Assembly (NCBI RefSeq): GCF_051020955.1
Contig: NC_135029.1
Span: 6,652,001 to 6,716,000, forward strand
Reading direction: 5' to 3'
Origin: Megalopta genalis
Taxonomy: Eukaryota > Arthropoda > Insecta > Hymenoptera > Halictidae
Length of the DNA stretch: 64,000 nucleotides
Under the pieces are notes generated by a model. The model searched no databases, had not been told where the DNA came from, and saw only the letters and a program-made list of their open reading frames with translations. Numbering within the stretch: the stretch's first letter is position 1; the number at the start of each line of letters is the position of its first letter. The translations under genes and the position numbers were made by a program. Shown piece by piece: positions 57,300 through 64,000 of the stretch.

Positions 57300-60200
57300 T
57301 TCGATTGATGTTAAGTAAAACGCGCGTGTATGTGCTACCGGCAACGGCACTAGTTTTATCAGACGTCTTTCAAAATTTTAATTAAAAATTATTTTATAAG
57401 TTTTATCACTTTTCCTACAACGGTAATAAAATTGTTTTGGTAGAAATAGATATATAGAAAAGATCGGTAGAAATAGTGTTGAAGAAGTGAATTTACTAGC
57501 ATAACTTGAAAAATATTGACTCATTAATCTGTGGATGATTAAGCATCAAGAGTTAGATATTGAATGAAATTGTATTAATAGCGAAAGTTTAAATTGTTAC
57601 AGTTTCGTTCCATAAATTGATTTTGTTTATCAGAGTAATTGAAACGAGATATAGTAGTAAATTAATTAAATTCTGGGAGAAGCAATACCATTATGGTAAA
57701 CACCAGCGAAAGATACATTTCGAAAATATTGAAAACGATGTCTCGCTATTAACTTTCCTCTGGTGCTGTAATGCATGCTCTTTTTATCCGTTGAATCGCG
57801 GTCGCGCGCTTCTCATGTAATTAACGAAGATACTAATTGTGTAGTTCTACAACACTGCTGGTACATGTTAACATTGTTATTATGCTGTTTTTGTGAGCGA
57901 ATACTAGTGATTCCGTTTCTTTGATTGATGCGTTGCTGTTTCTTTTTCGTACGAATCGGTTAACTTTTTCCTGTTACCATTTTGATGCAATCTTTTGCGC
58001 TGTTTTTCCGAAGATATTAACGCTGCCAGTGATTGAAATTTCCTCGTAAAGTACGACGTGATTTGGGTACAATAAAACTTTCATTCGATAAGTATGTATT
58101 TTTCGTGCGAGAAAATTTTAGAGTTCGAAGAAAGCGTTTCCCCGATATTAGAAAACTTATTTACTAAAAAATCATATTTTCATATATGGTAACCTTTGCG
58201 TGGAAATTCAATTGAAAAAGATAAGTACAAGGACCACCAAGATAAGTACGGTCCATTTGGACCCTCTGCATAAATCAAAGTTGTGCATAATTATTATATG
58301 TACAATTAAATTACTCAAGGAATTATAATTACAAAGTAATTCAATCACATCGTAATTCGTAATTAATATAATTGAATTACACACTTACTATTAAGTCATT
58401 GAAGTATAAAATAATAAAGTATTTTATAGTAAAATTGTAAAGTATGTATTTCATATTTAACGACCAAATACTAAGTAATTAAAGTATGTTCATTACGAAT
58501 TACGATGTAATTGAATTAAAACTACGAAAATATGCAGAAGTGGCAAAGAATAAGTGTACGAATGAAAAACATAAAAGACTGTACTTCGATGGCATCGTAA
58601 ATGCGAATTAATTTCTTGTACACCGCTAATTCTTCGAATTCTTGTCTTTGAATTTCAAAATATTTTTTGCTGCAGCAACACGTGCCACTCGAGGCAACGA
58701 CCGGGGATAAGAATAGGCGATACAGTCATTATAAAACCTTCTGAGAAGTCGAGTAGTGTTTTACTGGTCATTTTCGAATACATGGCAATTTTTTAGTCGT
58801 CGGTAGTTATACAAGAGTTGTTAAACCAATCCCTGATATTGTCGTTCCACTTGTATTTTAGCCTAACTTGTTAATTATCTTTTGGAAATCGTTTCGTTAT
58901 TCCAGAAGAATGAATTTTAGAATTATATATACCTATGTATACTATCGTAGCAAATGTATGCAGATTCATTTGTCTGAATGGAAATAGACTAGTTTTTATG
59001 GAATATCTATACTATCGTCCTTACTCTCTATTAGATCCTTGACATGAATTTCTTAGAAATAGCGTACTATATCTTTCAATTGATACTATGCTTCTTACAC
59101 AACACTGTCTTCGATATGTTATGCGTTATTCTTTCATTGAATTATCCGAAATTAGAGAATTAGCATTTAAGTTCTAAATAACATACCGTCTATAAATATG
59201 TTTATAGACAGTGTCAACTGTATGTATAATTTATATGTATGCATATTTCTTGATCATAGTTAAAAATAAGTACTGGTAAAAATTAACACGTTAAATGCCA
59301 CGCCGGTTTTACAGAAATTGCCCGTGGCGCCACGATGAATTTTCTTTTATGCGATACATATAATGTTGAAATATTATCTGCAATAAATAAGTTACAGGGT
59401 ATAACCATGTTCGACATGTTAATTGCGACAGGGGTCACTGTCTGAATTGACGATGGTAATAATACAAAATTTTAACAAGGAGGTGAGTGTGTCTGTTAGT
59501 AATTTTTCGAGTCAATGGAAGGAACGTTCACCTCGATGGTTCTGGGAGTAAATCCTCTTACTAAAAGGCACCCCGCTGCCTTCCCAATCCGTGGCCAGAT
59601 CCTTCGAGAAAACTATTCTTGTTCTTTGACCTAAGGTCGCTTGCCGTACTTAAAGATTCCTAACTTTCTAAACGTGTGACAACAAATGTTGTCAACGAAG
59701 ATCCGTGAAGTACCAGCATAATTTCAAAATGCCCAACATTTTCTAGGGTTCGTCCGTCGACAGGAATTACAGTCTTAAGAGGCTAGGCGAACCCATGACC
59801 TTAACACAACTTAACTGAAAGCAAAATAGCGTCAGGCGATTTGTCTTTGGTTCCTTTAAAAAATGAGCTGTCGCTAATATGTCAATCGAGTAATCGAATG
59901 ATGATGAATAAAAAGCGAGGTGCGATTGCAATCGTTATGTGTCAAAATATTGTGTGTTCTGACTTTCTTCAAGACGAATTGCTTTTTTTCAAGTTTGAAA
60001 TAGCAGGAAAAGCAAAGGAATTCCCTTTGGCTTGGCGTGACAATGCCCGTACTACTTCAACGAACGGTTTGTACGTAATAAAAAGCCCCGTCTTTTAGGT
60101 TTACAATTTCTTAGAGTTAGAACCGTCTTCTTTCCGGCAATAAAATAGTCGCTGCACTTACGCACAACAGAGTACTTGCACACCTTATCGGCAGCATATT

Positions 60201-60550
60201 TTCGGTTTATAGCAGGCTCGCCAGCTCGCACCGCCTCGGTCATCCGCTTGGGATTTCCCGCTACCTGCGGCACTGCGCGCTACGTGATTTTTTACTTCCC
60301 TTTCCATCTTGCTACTAGCCAATCAATTGCTAGTTCTCTGTTTTCGACTATTATAAAAACACAAAAACAATTCTCCTTTTTTGCTAATCTGCTTCAGTCT
60401 GTCTCTCAGTTTGCTCGAATAGACTCCAGCCCACGCTAGCCTTCTAGTCTGCCAGTCTATCTTAGCCTTTCAACATTATACCATCGAGTTTAGTTTATTT
60501 TAATAGTGCTTCAAATTCAGTCTTCAAGGCGGAGGCTTGCAAAAATCCCT
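57300..60550. other. AT-rich DNA with repeat fragments
   Basis: An inverted repeat pairs 58,336-58,363 (AATTCAATCACATCGTAATT) with 58,492-58,518. A single piggyBac-like end, TTAA-CACGTTAAATGCCACGCC, lies at 59,283-59,306. GC rises at 60,170-60,330. No gene is called. Confidence 0.4.
60352..60358 (+). promoter_or_regulatory. Candidate core promoter (TATA plus CCAAT)
   Basis: TATAAAA with CCAATCAATTG about 33 bp upstream at 60,319 and an initiator-like CTTCAGTCTG at about 60,392, a little further from TATA than usual. It lies in a GC-richer island. Confidence 0.3.
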
Positions 60551-61170
60551 CGCAATTCCCTCCAATTATCGCACAACATGTTAACAGAAGTGGACAATTT
60601 GGGAACAGGAGACTCGATTATTCGAGCCTCGCGGGTCGTTTTTCTAGTCACTGATTGCCAACAATTATAAAAACGAGCCGCGAGGCTCGAATGATCGTAT
60701 CTCCTGTTCCCAAATTGTCCATTTCTGCTTACAGTAATTTCTCTTTAATTTGCGCTCAGATTGCGCACAAAAATGGACAATTCGGGGAAAGGAGATTCGA
60801 TTATTCGAGCCTTACGGCTTGTTTTTATAGCTACCGACTGTTAACAACTTTAAAAACAAGGCGCAAGGCTCGAATAATCGTATCTCCTGTTCCCAAATTG
60901 TCCATTTCTGTTTACAGTAATTTCTCTTTAATTTGCGCTCAGATTGCGCACAAAAATGGACAATTCGGGGAAAGGAGATTCGATTATTCGAGCCTTGCGG
61001 CTTGTTTTTATAGCTACCGATTGTTAACAACTTTAAAAACAAGGCGCAAGGATCGAATAATCGTATCTCTTTTTTCCAAATTGTCCATTTTTGTGCGCAA
61101 TCTGAGCGCGAATTAAGGAGAAATTACTGTACACGTTGAGTGACAATTGGAGGGAATTTACTATATTTTG
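60550..61170. mobile_element. Element carrying three tandem 131-bp hairpins (183-bp period)
   Basis: Hairpins at 60,591-60,721, 60,774-60,904 and 60,957-61,088 each run TGGACAATT(T/C)GGG(A/G)A..GGAG, (A/T)CGATTATTCGAGCC, a loop region, CG..GGCTCGAAT.ATCG and CTCC..TTCCCAAATTGTCCA. The spacer TTTACAGTAATTTCTCTTTA plus ATTTGCGCTCAGATTGCGC is repeated between them and appears inverted at 61,094-61,133. Outer ends GCAATTCCCTCCAATTATCG (60,551) and ACAATTGGAGGGAATTTACT (61,143) are inverted. A half copy is at 18.97-19.08 kb. Confidence 0.8.
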
Positions 61171-64000
61171 GTATCGAGTGCACACGCGAATCACTTACAT
61201 TGTGCGTGAAATTGGTACAGGGATTTGTGTTAACATTTTAATTTTGTATTTAATAAATTGATAAATTGTTATCATCAACATTATTATGAATATTTACGTG
61301 GAGGGAAATACGTATAACGACAAAAATCATTCTGCTCGGTTAGAATCGCGTTTTTGGCGACTGTGCGTCCGTTTCTTGAATTTTCGATATTATCGTTTGC
61401 CTAAAGAAGTTATTAGAGCGCAATACACTGTTCATTGGGAATTCTGGCACAGGTACCGGAGGCCATAAGATCCCACAGATATAATAGCGCGCCTAGTTAA
61501 GTATAATGCGTGCCATTTCAGATAGAAGTAACGTACCAGAACCGCTCCGTTTATCGTTTCTCCTTGTGAGCATACTTAATGCGTCTCCGTAATTGCGCTT
61601 CCACAAAGTAATCGTTAGCGCGAGACGGCATAATTACCGGCAACCCCAGGGCAAACTCCACTACGCGAGGGCAAACAATCGTACTCGTGCATCAACTACT
61701 AGTTCCAGAGCACGTGTCGCACCTTACGAATTACTTTTCTTTTTTGTAAATGAAATTATGTCTTCGCGCACGTGCGTGTCTCTCGGGCAACCACTTTTCT
61801 TTGCTCAACGACTGATACGGTGAATAAATTAAGTGCGGAAGGGACGTTCTGAACCTTCCCCTCGCGTCCCCGTTCCCGTTCACGTTCATATTCATGTTTG
61901 CGTTCGCGCAAGTGTATTTTTATTACGTTAGCAAATATACAGGGTGTCCCACTAACTCGTGTCCAGGTATTGACAATGAGGAAAATTTGATTTACATCAC
62001 TCATATAATGGGGCTATGACGGCCATCAAATAAAGGGCGTAGAAAGGTATGTTATCTAATTCCAGATATACCATATATTGTATTTTATTTTTAGCTAGTG
62101 TATAAAATAATAAAAACATAGAAAATTACATGTTTTTTTTACAAAATAGAAACATAATATTAGGGTCAATTGTGAAGGGTCTCGTGAAGAAAATTTAAAG
62201 TCTTTAGACGAAACAATTATTTTCTCATAGCAAAGTTATTTACCACAATATTCTAATAAACATTGCAGAGGCCTTTTGAATTTAATTTTGCATCAAGTAT
62301 ACAACACAATAATTTTGAATTTAATTTTGTATCAAATATGTATATAATAGTTTACTCTAAAAATGATAGGGTACATAAATAACTTATTTTCTTAATCATT
62401 TTTACTAACGATACAAATTGTTTCTGTACAATACTAAATTGCTACTTCAGTACGTAATAGCGTTCGTTTGAGTAACGCGTAAATACATTAGTTTACGATC
62501 TGGCTTGAAGCGCGTATACGTTTGTGTTGGGAACTTGCTTCGTTAAACCATAACACAATACCGTGGTGGAAGATAGGTTAACGATTCCAAGTGGGATATA
62601 ATTAGTGTAACGTTACATTGTAATAGCCAACTCGTGGCACATTTGATCCTTCGTATTTTTAAAAACGATAAAGCAAGATTAATTACTGCTATAATTAACA
62701 GATCCGATGCTTGGTATGCTTTAATATTTTAAGCGAAACTACTAGAAACGATTGCGTTATAATGAAATTTTTAAAAACAGTCCATCAGCATCCTAACAAT
62801 CATTACGTTAGTTGAAACATTTTATGCTTTCTGTTTTTTAATGTGATACTTTTATCGTAAATAAATATGCGGCCAGTTGATAGAAGATTATCAAGTTACA
62901 TAAACAACGTAATGTCATCAAATCTTATTTTATAAAGTCAAGCTTCGTCGCAAGTGGATGATGATATGTGTAGAAATTGTTCAATATTTAAACAATATAG
63001 AATATGTATTGATTGGGAAAGAACTAAACGTGATGAAAACAGGAAATATCGCGTACCGTATCTACAACTAGGATTACAACTACTTCACTTAATTCTACAA
63101 CTTGCAACGCTCCTCATTCGACGACACTCTCGAATACTCTCTGTCCACTCCAAACACGCTCCTTCGACACAATGCCTGCCTTTTCCAAAAACGTGACAAT
63201 CGCATCCGCCGGCTCTCCGTCGCCAAGGGTTTTTTTCATCTGACCCGGCCTTCACCAACGTTTCTCTTTTAATACAATGTCTTAAAATTACGGTCTCCTA
63301 AGCCTAACACTCCTCCTCGTCCTAATCGTACTCACTAAATTACGATACTACATATGTTTATTATTATGGTAAATCTGCAGTTTAATGCAGATTGCAACCT
63401 AAAAAAGATTTTGTTTTTCTTTATTATTCTCTAAAAAGCTAGTCGAACTAACATCTCAGAAAGCTTCAATTCATTTGAACCAATCTAAAAAAAAGTTATT
63501 CTATTTAAAAAGCTGTCAACATACTTCCCACGACAAGTGTATAGTTATTGTTAGTGGGGGGGGGGGGGCAGTAGTCGGAATCGAGAAATTCAGTGACATT
63601 TTGCTAAAATATCAACTTTCGCTAAACGATATTTACTTAATTCACTTAATTTACCTAAAAGATTCGACAATATTTTAAGTATGGAATGCATAACACAATT
63701 AACGAAGTATAAAAACAGGCAAGAAAGTGCAATTTAACTATTCAAAATCTAGCAGTATAATTTCCTCATTCATCGTCAAAACATCAGAAACTTTACGCTT
63801 TCGCGTATGCAAACGTTTTCACTAATAACACAAAATATCAAACCGTCCCATAAAAGTAACCGACCGAATGATCTCAGGAAACTTTCCATGAGATAATAAT
63901 ACCATCGGCGATTTCTGTATTCTTTAATAGTAGAGAATTCAAATGCAGTAAAACTCCATTTATACGAACGAAATTTTCGTTAATGCATGGTTTTGTGAAT
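61171..64000. other. Mixed DNA to the window end, no gene assigned
   Basis: 61,300-61,360 repeats a segment at 48,077-48,125 (AAAAATCATT(C/T)TGCTC then TAGAATCGCGTTTT). A TE-like end TA-CAGGGTGTCCCACTAAC is at 61,939-61,957. A GC-richer stretch spans 61,480-61,920. 63,430-63,540 is a mariner-type MITE fragment and 63,555-63,568 a G run. No supportable coding sequence. Confidence 0.4.

Overview
The window is eukaryotic and most likely insect, probably hymenopteran. The visible genes are split by introns with GT/AG borders, Tc1/mariner, piggyBac and hAT-type elements are common, and AT-rich DNA is broken by GC-rich islands and GA/CT microsatellites. The insect call is inference; no diagnostic housekeeping gene is present. 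Most of the window is intergenic or intronic DNA dominated by non-autonomous transposons.

Region 1 (1-2 kb) is GC-rich. It carries a candidate minus-strand first coding exon, a phase-1 signal-peptide exon, between GA microsatellites. Region 2 (about 4.2-17.2 kb) is an old segmental duplication. Each copy holds a TATA-driven gene for a secreted cysteine-rich protein: gene A with four exons and 230 aa, gene B with three exons and 189 aa. I do not recognise the family. Comparing the copies dates the insertions: a 240-bp MITE entered copy A, and a 755-bp Tc1/mariner-type element entered the promoter of copy B 21 bp upstream of its TATA box. Copy B also lost the last exon because exon 3 now ends in a stop.

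Region 3 (22,284-34,072) is the most unusual part. It looks like one 11.8-kb non-coding transposable element, bounded by about 400-bp inverted repeats and TA target sites. From left to right it holds 19 copies of a 129-148 bp G-run satellite, a field of about 17 short GCGTYGCGA...TCGCG hairpins, and three tandem 1.64-1.87 kb units. Each unit repeats a set of stem-loops, several sharing a CTTCT loop, whose stems co-vary between units, and a 66-nt pre-miRNA-like hairpin. A short promoter-proximal-looking exon lies just inside the right terminal repeat.

Region 4 (34-64 kb) is mainly AT-rich. It has MITEs with TA, TTAA or 8-bp target duplications, an internally deleted piggyBac element nested in an older element, a solo-LTR candidate, a tandem triplet of 131-bp hairpins, several GC-rich promoter or 5'-UTR-like islands, and one intact ORF for a 57-aa candidate secreted peptide. 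Gene models are my manual reconstructions from splice sites, frame and paralogue comparison, without transcript data.
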